The notes under the pieces are model-generated. The model was not told the DNA's origin and searched no databases. It was given only the letters and a program-made list of their open reading frames with translations. Shown piece by piece: positions 10,416 to 17,854 of a stretch of 64,000 bases of DNA (the stretch's first letter is position 1; every line of letters begins with the position of its first letter). Made by a program: the position numbers and the translations under genes. Source of the DNA: JACKFB01 sp041389525 (lineage in GTDB: Bacteria; Myxococcota_A; UBA9042; PHBI01; JACKFB01); NCBI GenBank assembly GCA_041389525.1, contig JAWKRR010000044.1, positions 3,371 to 67,370 of the forward strand. The letters are read 5' to 3'.

Positions 10416-10880
10416 ATGCTGCGACGCGACACCCTCGCGCTCGTGCTGCTCGCCCTGGGGGCCTGCTCGGGCGGCGAGCCTGCCCCGGGGGTGATCCCCG
10501 GTGAGTGCGTGGCCCGGTGCGCCGGCCGCGAGTGCGGTGACGACGGCTGCGGCAAGACCTGCGGAAGCTGCGCTGTGGACGCGCCCTTCTGCGTCGCCGG
10601 ATCTTGCGTCGCACAATGCACGCCGATCTGCGACGCGCGCGCCTGCGGAGACGACGGATGTGGCGGCACATGCGGAACGTGCGCTATCGCATCCACGTGT
10701 ATCGACGGCTCATGCTGCACCGCAGCGTGCGGAGATCGAAGCTGCGGCGATGACGGCTGCGGCGGTCAGTGCGGGGCGTGCGCGCAGGAGCAATCCTGCG
10801 TCGAAGGCCGCTGCGTCGAAGGCCAAGCGTCAAACCGCTGGGACGACGGAAGCTGGGATCAGAACGTCTGGGGCCCCTGA
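10416..10880 (+). CDS. Small Cys-rich lipoprotein with three CGDDGCG repeats
   Basis: A 154-residue predicted lipoprotein. The ATG at 10416 is preferred over an upstream in-frame TTG (10401) because GGGAGG lies 7 bases before it. The signal peptide ends in the lipobox LGAC, so lipidation is expected at Cys17. The mature part carries three tandem units of about 35-40 residues built on CGDDGCGGxCGxC, each followed by another Cys pair, which suggests a disulfide-rich extracytoplasmic fold. Such units recur in secreted myxobacterial proteins; no enzymatic function is known. The tail is Trp/Asp-rich. It lies 170 bp after the giant gene and 43 bp before the collagen-like gene, so it could be co-expressed with the latter. 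Confidence 0.8.
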   Translation: MLRRDTLALVLLALGACSGGEPAPGVIPGECVARCAGRECGDDGCGKTCGSCAVDAPFCVAGSCVAQCTPICDARACGDDGCGGTCGTCAIASTCIDGSCCTAACGDRSCGDDGCGGQCGACAQEQSCVEGRCVEGQASNRWDDGSWDQNVWGP

Positions 10881-10923
10881 GCGGTCCCAGTGAACGGGCG
10901 CCGAGTGCGCCGACGAGGTCGAC

Positions 10924-11706
10924 ATGGAGATTCGCATCGTCATCGACGACGCCCTGCTGGGCCGGGTGCGGCGCGCGCTCTCGACGCGGCGCGTGGCGCT
11001 GGGGACCTTCGCGGCGCTCGCGGTCACCGGCTCGGTCGTGTTCGCCGTGGTCGCCGGGCCCAGCCACACCTTCAAGGCGGGCGAGGTCATCTCGTCGGCG
11101 GCGGTCAACCAGAACTTCGCAGAGCTACACACCGCCATGGGCGACCTGGATCTCGCGATCGTCGCCCTCGAGGAGGCGGGTGTCGAGGGACCCCAAGGGC
11201 CGATTGGACCGACGGGGCCGACCGGGCCGGCGGGAGCTACCGGGCCGGCGGGAGCTACTGGCCCGGCGGGACCCACGGGCGCAGTGGGGCCGATCGGGCC
11301 GGTCGGGCCGGCGGGACCGAAGGGGGACCATGGCGACAAGGGCGAGCCCGGGATTCAGGGCATCCAGGGCATCCAGGGCATCCAGGGCACGACCGGCCCG
11401 GCAGGAGCCAAGGGCGACAAGGGCGACAAGGGCCTGAAGGGCGACACCGGCCTGCCCGGCTACTCGGGCCCGCCGACGGATATCCAGTCGTTTCAGTCGG
11501 GCTCCAGCAACACGACCGTGGTCGAGAGCAAGGCGTCGAAGCTCGACTGGCCCGTGTGCTTCCTGTCCGGCGTCGAGCTGCGAGGCAGCCTCGGCCGCTG
11601 CGCGGTCAAGAGCGTCGGCAATGACTGGACGGTCGAGGCCCAGGGCGTGAGCGGCAGCAGCCAGGCGCTGCCGGTCACCTGCACGATGATGTGCATGAAA
11701 TGGTAG
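10924..11706 (+). CDS. Membrane-anchored collagen-like protein
   Basis: A 260-residue protein with one N-terminal membrane segment (about residues 24-46) and no obvious signal peptidase site, so probably anchored with its C-terminus outside. After the membrane segment comes FKAGEVISSAAVNQNFAEL, a short motif often seen ahead of trimeric fibre stalks. A collagen-like Gly-X-Y region spans about residues 85-178, with repeated GPAGAT, GIQ and KGDKGDKG triplets. The C-terminal domain of about 80 residues has four Cys and is not recognised; it may be the trimerisation or binding head. The DNA under the GIQ run (about 11350-11390) is a perfect 9-base tandem repeat. GAGG lies about 7 bases before the ATG. 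Confidence 0.8.
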   Translation: MEIRIVIDDALLGRVRRALSTRRVALGTFAALAVTGSVVFAVVAGPSHTFKAGEVISSAAVNQNFAELHTAMGDLDLAIVALEEAGVEGPQGPIGPTGPTGPAGATGPAGATGPAGPTGAVGPIGPVGPAGPKGDHGDKGEPGIQGIQGIQGIQGTTGPAGAKGDKGDKGLKGDTGLPGYSGPPTDIQSFQSGSSNTTVVESKASKLDWPVCFLSGVELRGSLGRCAVKSVGNDWTVEAQGVSGSSQALPVTCTMMCMKW

Positions 11707-11756
11707 CGCGCACGCCGCGTTGAGCCGCGGCCCGGCCACGCGACATCGGGGGAAAG

Positions 11757-13313
11757 ATGAGAGATGCGGGGAGCGCGCCGACGTCGCGCGCCGAGTGGCG
11801 GGAGTTGGCGGGCGCGCTCGAGTTGAGCGGGCTGGCTTGGCTCGATGGGCGGGCCGTTCCGGCCGCGGATGGGCGCACTTTCGAGTGCCGAAACCCAGCC
11901 GACGGCAGCCTGCTCTGCCACGTCGCGGCCTGTGACGCGGCCGACGTGGACCTCGCCGTGGCTGGCGCCCGCCGCACGTTCGAGTCCGGCGTGTGGTCCG
12001 AGATGCACCCGCGCGAACGGGGGCGCGTGCTGATCCGCTTCGCTGAGCTCATCGACGCCGAGCGCGTAAGCCTCGGCTTGATGGAGACGCTGGACGTCGG
12101 AAAACCCATTCGCTACAGCGGGATCGTCGACGTCCACCACGCCGTCGAGGCGATCCGCTGGTACGGCGAAGCCATCGACAAGATCTACGGGGAGGTCGCG
12201 CCCACCAGCCCGTCGGCGCTGGGCCTCATCACCCGCGAGCCCCTCGGCGTGGTCGCGGCGGTGGTCCCGTGGAACTTCCCGCTGATGATGACGGCCTGGA
12301 AGCTGGGCCCCGCGCTGGCGGCGGGCAACTCCGTGGTGCTGAAGCCCGCGGAGCAGTCGCCGCTGACCGCGCTGCGCCTCGCACGCATCGCCCAGGCCGC
12401 CGGGCTGCCCGACGGCGTGCTCCAGGTCCTACCCGGCTTCGGCGAGACCGCCGGCCAGGCCCTGGGGCGGCACCCGGACGTGGACGCGGTGACCTTCACA
12501 GGCTCGACCGAGATCGGGAAGCGTTTCCTCGAATACTCAGGTCAGAGCAACATGAAGCGCATCTCGCTGGAGACCGGCGGGAAGTCACCGAACATCATCT
12601 TCGCCGACGCGCCCGACCTCGCGTTCGCCGCGCGCCAGGCGGCGTTCGGCGTGTTCTACAACACTGGGGCCATGTGCAACGCGGGCTCGCGCTTGCTGGT
12701 CGAGTCGGCGGCCGTGGACGAGGTGGTGGCGCACCTGGAGGCCATGGCGAGGAAGCTGACGCCGGGAGATCCCCTGGAGCCGGCGACCCGCCTCGGGCCG
12801 GTCATCGACGCCGCGCAGATGCAGAAGATCATGGGCTACGTGGCCTCCGGTCAGGCTGAGGGCGCCCGCCTGCGCCTCGGCGGCGAGGCCGTGCTCGCCG
12901 AGCTCGGCGGCCACTTCGTCGGGCCGACCATCTTCGACCGAGTCCGCCCGGAGATGGCGATCGCCCAAGAGGAGATCTTCGGCCCGGTGATCACCGTCAT
13001 CCCCTTCGACGGCGCCGAAGAGGCCGTGCGTATCGCGAACGACACGATCTACGGGCTGGCGGCGGCGGTGTGGACCCGCGATCTGAGCCGCGCGCACACG
13101 GTCGCGAGGCGCCTGCGGGCCGGCACGGTCTGGGTGAATAACTTCGACACCAGCGAGATCTCGACGCCCTTCGGCGGCTACCGCCAGTCGGGCTTCGGTG
13201 GCCGCGACAAGAGCCTGCACGCCCTCGACAAGTACAGCCACCTGAAGACGACCTGGGTCAACCTTACGGGGCCAGGTGCCCTGCCGCCGGACGACGCCAC
13301 ACGAGGCGATTGA
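11757..13313 (+). CDS. NAD(P)-dependent aldehyde dehydrogenase, PuuC-like
   Basis: A 518-residue cytoplasmic aldehyde dehydrogenase. It has the cofactor-binding PWNFP segment, the FTGSTEIGK Rossmann motif, the general-base Glu in LETGGKSPN and the catalytic Cys in YNTGAMCNAGSR. The segments METLDVGKPIRYS, AIRWYGEAIDKIYGEV and GGRDKSLHALDKYSHLKT closely resemble E. coli PuuC (gamma-glutamyl-gamma-aminobutyraldehyde dehydrogenase), so an omega-aminoaldehyde substrate from polyamine breakdown is plausible. No other puu-type gene is nearby, so the substrate is inferred. The ATG at 11757 follows GGGGGAAAG. Its 3' end overlaps the convergent lipocalin-like gene by 50 bp. Confidence 0.92.
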   Translation: MRDAGSAPTSRAEWRELAGALELSGLAWLDGRAVPAADGRTFECRNPADGSLLCHVAACDAADVDLAVAGARRTFESGVWSEMHPRERGRVLIRFAELIDAERVSLGLMETLDVGKPIRYSGIVDVHHAVEAIRWYGEAIDKIYGEVAPTSPSALGLITREPLGVVAAVVPWNFPLMMTAWKLGPALAAGNSVVLKPAEQSPLTALRLARIAQAAGLPDGVLQVLPGFGETAGQALGRHPDVDAVTFTGSTEIGKRFLEYSGQSNMKRISLETGGKSPNIIFADAPDLAFAARQAAFGVFYNTGAMCNAGSRLLVESAAVDEVVAHLEAMARKLTPGDPLEPATRLGPVIDAAQMQKIMGYVASGQAEGARLRLGGEAVLAELGGHFVGPTIFDRVRPEMAIAQEEIFGPVITVIPFDGAEEAVRIANDTIYGLAAAVWTRDLSRAHTVARRLRAGTVWVNNFDTSEISTPFGGYRQSGFGGRDKSLHALDKYSHLKTTWVNLTGPGALPPDDATRGD

Positions 13314-13737
13314 CGACGACATGCCCGGAGCGCGTTCGCTCGGGCGCGGTCTCCAGCACCAGCTGCCCCAGCGCGTCGAGCTCCGCCAGGCGCACGAGCC
13401 GGCTGCCCACCTGATCGGGGTGCAGCGCCACGCGGACTTGGTGGCTGACCCGCCCCTCGTCCAACTCCCAGCTCCCCGCGTACGCGACCGTGCTCGCCGC
13501 CGCCCGCGCCTGCGCCTCGACCGGGGCGGCGGCCAGAGTCACCGCGCCCGTGGGCGGCGCGTCGCCCCGCCCCAGCACCGCCGCCATGTGCCCGTCGGCG
13601 CTGTAGACCAGCATCCCGCGGGGCGTCTCGCCGAAGGGAGCGCCGTGGGCCGCGCCATCGCGCGTGCAGGTCCAGGCGCAGAGCTCCCAAGCTCCGAGGA
13701 GCAGCTCACGCGTCAGCGGGGGGCGTGCATCATTCAC
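13264..13737 (-). CDS. Lipocalin-like domain protein (Lipocalin_5 type)
   Basis: A protein of about 157 residues if it starts at the GTG at 13737; the frame stays open to 13842, but the extra N-terminus is low-complexity and unlikely. It has the pattern of the bacterial lipocalin-like family: LLGAWEL near the N-terminus, then a DG turn, GMLVYSADGHMAAVLGR, AYAGSWELDEGRVSHQV and a C-terminal strand ending LVWRR. No signal peptide is seen, so it is probably cytoplasmic. Ligand and function are unknown. It converges on the aldehyde dehydrogenase gene, with a 50 bp overlap of the two 3' ends. Confidence 0.72.
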   Translation of the reverse strand: MNDARPPLTRELLLGAWELCAWTCTRDGAAHGAPFGETPRGMLVYSADGHMAAVLGRGDAPPTGAVTLAAAPVEAQARAAASTVAYAGSWELDEGRVSHQVRVALHPDQVGSRLVRLAELDALGQLVLETAPERTRSGHVVVNRLVWRRPAAGHLAP

Positions 13738-13828
13738 GGGCCACAGACTAGCAGTCGCCCGCGCCCGTTGACACGACGGCCCCGCGCCGGATGATGGGCC
13801 CCGCCCCGCGACCCGAGGAGATCCTTCG

Positions 13829-14602
13829 ATGCCCGCAACCACGACTCGCTTGGCCCTCGTGGCCGCGCTCGCGGTGGGCTGTCTCTCTCAATGGCCCGCT
13901 CCCGCCGACGCCTTCGTGGTCCACCAGACCTCCGACGGGACGCCCCTGCACTGGCCTCGCACCGCACGGCCCGTGGCGACGCTGGACCCGAGCTTCGACG
14001 CCCTCTTCACCTCGGGCGACGCCGTGCAGCTCGTCGACGCCGCCGCGAGCCGCTGGACCGCCTCGGATTGTACGCAGGTCGAGGTCCAGGCCGCCGCCGG
14101 CCCCGCCTGCCCCGGCGAGGACGAGGACGACGACGTCAACTGCGTCTACGCGGTGACCGACCCCCTCCTCTGGGACGGATCCGCCAACCAGGTCGCGCTG
14201 ACCCTCCTGCACTTCGACAACCGCCGCGGCACCATCGTCGACGTCGACATGGCCTTCAACGCTGCGTTCTTCGCGTTCTCCACCGAAGCCATCTGCGACG
14301 CCACCACCGCCGATCTCGACGCGGTAGTGACCCACGAGTTCGGTCACTTCTTCGGCCTCGACCACTCCGACCGGCCCGACGCGACGATGGCGCCGACCTC
14401 TGGCCCGGGAGACTGCGGCAAGCGCGACCTCGCCGCCGACGACGAGGCCGGCTTGTGCTTTATCTACGAGCACCTGAGCGACGAGGACGGCGGCGGCTGC
14501 CACGGCGCCCCCATGAGCCCGGCGACACCAGTGGGGCTCGCCGTGTGTGCGATGCTCTGCTACGCCGCCCGTCGGCGAACCCTGAGGAGGGCGCACCCGT
14601 GA
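13829..14602 (+). CDS. Matrixin-like zinc metalloprotease with MYXO-CTERM-like tail
   Basis: A 257-residue secreted metalloprotease. The N-terminal signal peptide ends PADAF. The catalytic zinc site is the metzincin motif HEFGHFFGLDH (three zinc-binding His, catalytic Glu) near residue 170, with a later Met in DATMAPTSGP fitting the Met-turn. The C-terminus has a Gly-Gly-Gly-Cys, a hydrophobic stretch and RRRTLRR, the layout of a MYXO-CTERM sorting signal, so the protein may be anchored at the cell surface after C-terminal processing. GAGGAG precedes the ATG. Its stop overlaps the moaC start by 4 bases (GTGA), so the two are probably translationally coupled although functionally unrelated. 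Confidence 0.85.
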   Translation: MPATTTRLALVAALAVGCLSQWPAPADAFVVHQTSDGTPLHWPRTARPVATLDPSFDALFTSGDAVQLVDAAASRWTASDCTQVEVQAAAGPACPGEDEDDDVNCVYAVTDPLLWDGSANQVALTLLHFDNRRGTIVDVDMAFNAAFFAFSTEAICDATTADLDAVVTHEFGHFFGLDHSDRPDATMAPTSGPGDCGKRDLAADDEAGLCFIYEHLSDEDGGGCHGAPMSPATPVGLAVCAMLCYAARRRTLRRAHP

Positions 14603-15096
14603 ATCCGCCAGACAAATCCACACGCCTCTCGCACGTGGGAGCCGACGGCGCCGCGCGCATGGTCGACGTCAGCGCGAAGGCTGCGACGGTGCGCTCGGCC
14701 ACCGCCCAGGCGGTGGTTCGCATGGAGCCGGACACCGCGACCGCCATCGCCGAAGCGCGCCTCGCCAAAGGCGACGTCCTCGCGGTCGCCCGTCTCGCCG
14801 GCATCATGGCGGCCAAGCGCACCGCGGACCTCATCCCCCTGTGCCACCCGCTTCCGCTGGACCACGTCGCGGTCGAGATCACCATGGGCAGCGACCGCGC
14901 GACCATCCGCGCCACGGCCCAAACCACCGGCCGCACCGGCGTCGAGATGGAGGCCCTGACCGCGGCGTCCGTCGCCGCCCTCACGCTCTACGACATGGCT
15001 AAAGCCATCGACCGCGCCATGACGATCGACGGCGTCTGCCTGCTGGAGAAGCACGGCGGAAAGTCCGGGAGCTGGGTGCGGCCAGCCTCCCCGTGA
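14599..15096 (+). CDS. moaC: Cyclic pyranopterin monophosphate synthase
   Basis: A 165-residue protein, close to the usual MoaC length of about 160. MoaC converts 3',8-cH2GTP, made by MoaA, to cyclic pyranopterin monophosphate in molybdenum cofactor synthesis. Diagnostic segments are LCHPLPLDHV, GRTGVEMEALTAASVAALT, DMAKAIDRAM and LLEKHGGKSG. The GTG start at 14599 has GAGGAGG 8 bases upstream and overlaps the preceding stop. Its own stop overlaps the start of the NFACT-family gene by 4 bases. No other moa, mog or mob gene is in the window. Confidence 0.95.
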   Translation: MNPPDKSTRLSHVGADGAARMVDVSAKAATVRSATAQAVVRMEPDTATAIAEARLAKGDVLAVARLAGIMAAKRTADLIPLCHPLPLDHVAVEITMGSDRATIRATAQTTGRTGVEMEALTAASVAALTLYDMAKAIDRAMTIDGVCLLEKHGGKSGSWVRPASP

Positions 15097-16568
15097 GCGC
15101 GCCGTCTGCCCGCGCGTCGCTGAGCCTTCAGCGCCGTCTCGCCTCGGCGCTCACAACGCAGCTCGCGGGCCACAGCATCGACCGGATCTGGCGGCCCGCT
15201 GAGGCGACGCTGCTGCTCCGCGTCACCGGCATCTCGCCGGAGCGCCTGCTGCTCCACGTCGACACCGCCCTTCCCCACGCAACGATGACGACGCACTGGC
15301 CGCCGACGCCCGCGAGCCCCGACCAGACCACCCTCCGGCTCAGACAGGCCCTCGAAGGGGGCCGCTTCGTCGACGTGACCCTCGAAAATGAACGGTGGCT
15401 CAGTTTTCGCCTCACACGGGGCGACGGCCCGCGCTCGCTGCGGGTGCAGCTCGCCGGACGCTACCCGAACGCGGCGGCCCTCGACGCTGACGACGCCGAG
15501 ATCGCCCGCCTCATGGTCGCCCGGCCTCCCTTCGATCCCGACTCTCCGCCGCTGCCGGCCGGTCCGCTGCCAGGGGAACCCGCAGACGACGACTTCCAAG
15601 CCCTGCTTCGCGCCTGGGCAGCCGACCGGCAGGCGGCGCTGAGCGCCCTGGAGGCCCGACAGCGGCTCGCGACGCTGCACAAGGCCGCCCGCACCCACCT
15701 GCGAAAGCTCGAGCGCGCCGAGGCCGCCATCGCGGCCGACCGCGCCCGGGTGGACGAGGCCGAGGACCACCGGGTGTACGGCGACCTCCTCAAGACCGCC
15801 CTCCATCGGGTCCCCCGGGGCGCCTCCAGCATCGCCCTCCCCGACCACTCCCAGCCCGGCTCGCCCACCGTCGAGGTCCCCCTGGATCCCGCCCTGGATG
15901 CCCGGACCAACCTCGCCCGCCACTTCCGAGTCTATCGCCGCTTCCGCGACGCCGCCGACGCCATCGACGCGCGCTTGAACGAGGCCCGCGCGCGTCGGCA
16001 GGCGATGGAAGCCCTCGCCGCCGAGATCGCCGCCCACGCCGAGGGCGCCACCGCCGCAGACGGCCCCGAGCCCGACCTCGCCGCCCTCGAAGCGCGCCTG
16101 AAGTCCCTGGGCTATCGGCCCCCGACCCAGGCGAAGCCCTCGCGCGCCAAAGCCGCCCCCGCCCTTCCCTACCGCCGCTTCACAGCCACCGACGGCAGCC
16201 TCATCCTCGTGGGGCGCTCCGCCGCGGACAACGACAAGCTCACCCTGCGCCACGGCCGCGCCGGCGACCTCTGGCTACACGCCCGGGACGTCCCCGGCTC
16301 CCACGTGTTACTCCGCCCGCCCCCGGGCCGCGAACCCACGAGCGAGGCCCTGCTCGACGCCGCCTCTCTGGCCGCCTGGCACAGCCAATCCCGCGGCGAG
16401 CCCACCGTCGAGGTGACCTGGACCGAGCGAAAGCACGTCCGCAAGGCCCGCGGCGCCCCAGCCGGGCGGGTCACCCTCTCGCGCGGCCGCACCCTCTCCG
16501 TGCGGGTCGAGAGCACCCGCATCGACCGCCTCTACCAGAGCCTGGAAGCCGACGATCCGCGCCGCTAG
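15093..16568 (+). CDS. NFACT-family protein (RqcH/FbpA-like)
   Basis: A 491-residue protein with an NFACT-N-like N-terminal domain (residues 1 to about 200), a central helical and coiled-coil-like region rich in Ala, Arg and Glu (about 200-345), and a C-terminal NFACT-R domain (about 350-480) with GDLWLHARDVPGSHVLLR and VEVTWTERKHVRKARG. Bacterial RqcH binds split 50S ribosomes and adds Ala tails to stalled nascent chains; shorter relatives have also been called fibronectin-binding proteins. The protein is shorter than Bacillus RqcH (about 570). Where tail-forming members carry an Asp-Arg pair in the N domain, the best match here reads ENERW, so tailing activity is uncertain. GTG start; translationally coupled to moaC. 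Confidence 0.8.
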   Translation: MSAPSARASLSLQRRLASALTTQLAGHSIDRIWRPAEATLLLRVTGISPERLLLHVDTALPHATMTTHWPPTPASPDQTTLRLRQALEGGRFVDVTLENERWLSFRLTRGDGPRSLRVQLAGRYPNAAALDADDAEIARLMVARPPFDPDSPPLPAGPLPGEPADDDFQALLRAWAADRQAALSALEARQRLATLHKAARTHLRKLERAEAAIAADRARVDEAEDHRVYGDLLKTALHRVPRGASSIALPDHSQPGSPTVEVPLDPALDARTNLARHFRVYRRFRDAADAIDARLNEARARRQAMEALAAEIAAHAEGATAADGPEPDLAALEARLKSLGYRPPTQAKPSRAKAAPALPYRRFTATDGSLILVGRSAADNDKLTLRHGRAGDLWLHARDVPGSHVLLRPPPGREPTSEALLDAASLAAWHSQSRGEPTVEVTWTERKHVRKARGAPAGRVTLSRGRTLSVRVESTRIDRLYQSLEADDPRR

Positions 16569-16697
16569 CGGCCGCGACCGCTACCGCCGGGCGGGGCCCC
16601 CGAAACCAAGGGTTTTCGGCGCAGGGGGGGCTAGACTGGCCGGAATCCACCGATCGTCTATCCTGGGTGACCCTAGCCGCCGACCGCGGAGGTGCCC

Positions 16698-17807
16698 TTG
16701 CAATGCCCGCGCTGTGGATTTGACCAACCGGCAAGCGAAGAGTGCATCGCCTGTGGCGTGGTCATCAGCAAGTACCTGTCGACCGTCGACGAGCTAGCGG
16801 ATATCGCTGTCAGCACACCGTTTGACGACGATCCCTTCGCGGCGCTGGGCAACCCGGAGGCCCTCCTCGACGGCGACAGCGCGGCGCCGTTTCAGTTGGC
16901 GTCGACCACCGGACGCGGCAGCTACGCCGAGCCCCCCCCGAGCTTCCCACCGCCCGACGACGACCCCTTCGCGTCCCAGCCGATCCACGACCTCGACGCC
17001 CCGGCGATGCCCGGCACGCCGTCCCGCCCCGTCAGCCGCGTCGGCGGCGTCCCCGCCCACCGCATCTCCGCGCTGGACTTCGACAGCGGCCCGCCGGTCT
17101 ACATCGGCGGCGTGGCGTCCGTGCTGCGCATCATCGCGGCCTTCGTGTGCCTGGGACTCGCCATCATCATGGTGATGAACGGCGAGGGCCTCCGATCCGC
17201 GTGGCCCTACCTCGTGATGGTGCTCTACGGGGCCGGGGCGCTGTGGGGCTTGCTCACCGCCCGCCACGACATCTCGGTGCGCCAGTTTGGCATCGAGATG
17301 GCGGTGCTCGCTGTCATCACCATCGGGCTGCGGCTGGCCTCCCCGGAGACCTTCGCCGTCGAGACCCACGGCCCCGCGGTCAAGGCCAGCGTCGCCACGC
17401 GCGTCCCAGACACGGCACTCGGCCGCTTCACCACGACCGCGCTCGACTTCTTGGAGTCCACCGGCGAGGTGCTGAAGCTGCAGGCGCCCGTGTCGAAAGA
17501 GCGCTGGTCCGACCTCTCGAAGTCGCTGGACTTCGGGGCGGTAAAGCTCGGCTACGACAGCCTCGACACCGAGGAGCGCGCGCGCGTGTTCGACGTGTGG
17601 AAGCGCCTCGCCGACTTCGGCCCCATCGTCGCCAGCATGCTCGAGCGCTACATGGTCACCGACTCGAATGGCGACGTGCGGCTCGAGATCCCCGAGGTCG
17701 AGCGTCGCGCCGTCGGCGGTGAGCTACCAGACGCCATCTCGCGCCTGCACCGCGTGCAGGAGCGAATCAGCGAGGTCGTCGAGGCCGGCGGCGGCGCCAA
17801 GCCCTAG
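16698..17807 (+). CDS. Zinc-ribbon membrane protein of unknown function
   Basis: A 369-residue protein. The TTG at 16698 is preferred because GGAGG (16688-16692) sits 5 bases before it, while an in-frame GTG at 16692 overlaps that site. The N-terminus is a small zinc ribbon, CPRCG and CIACG separated by ten residues. A Pro/Asp-rich linker follows to about residue 135, then three hydrophobic segments (about 138-160, 168-188 and 197-215), then a soluble C-terminal domain of about 150 residues with no recognised motif. No function is assigned. It is preceded by 129 bp of non-coding DNA and converges on the FG-GAP lipoprotein gene. Confidence 0.72.
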   Translation: MQCPRCGFDQPASEECIACGVVISKYLSTVDELADIAVSTPFDDDPFAALGNPEALLDGDSAAPFQLASTTGRGSYAEPPPSFPPPDDDPFASQPIHDLDAPAMPGTPSRPVSRVGGVPAHRISALDFDSGPPVYIGGVASVLRIIAAFVCLGLAIIMVMNGEGLRSAWPYLVMVLYGAGALWGLLTARHDISVRQFGIEMAVLAVITIGLRLASPETFAVETHGPAVKASVATRVPDTALGRFTTTALDFLESTGEVLKLQAPVSKERWSDLSKSLDFGAVKLGYDSLDTEERARVFDVWKRLADFGPIVASMLERYMVTDSNGDVRLEIPEVERRAVGGELPDAISRLHRVQERISEVVEAGGGAKP

Positions 17808-17854
17808 GACGCCGGGACCGCCCCGAGCCCGCGCGCCCGGCTCGCGCCGAACCC

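Noticed and set aside
11350..11390. Tandem 9-base repeats considered as a CRISPR or satellite
   Set aside because: The period is 9 bases and encodes Gly-Ile-Gln collagen triplets in frame; there are no spacers.
13891..14598. In-frame upstream extension of moaC
   Set aside because: The extension is Arg-rich and overlaps the metalloprotease in another frame; the GTG at 14599 has an ideal ribosome binding site and gives the normal MoaC length.
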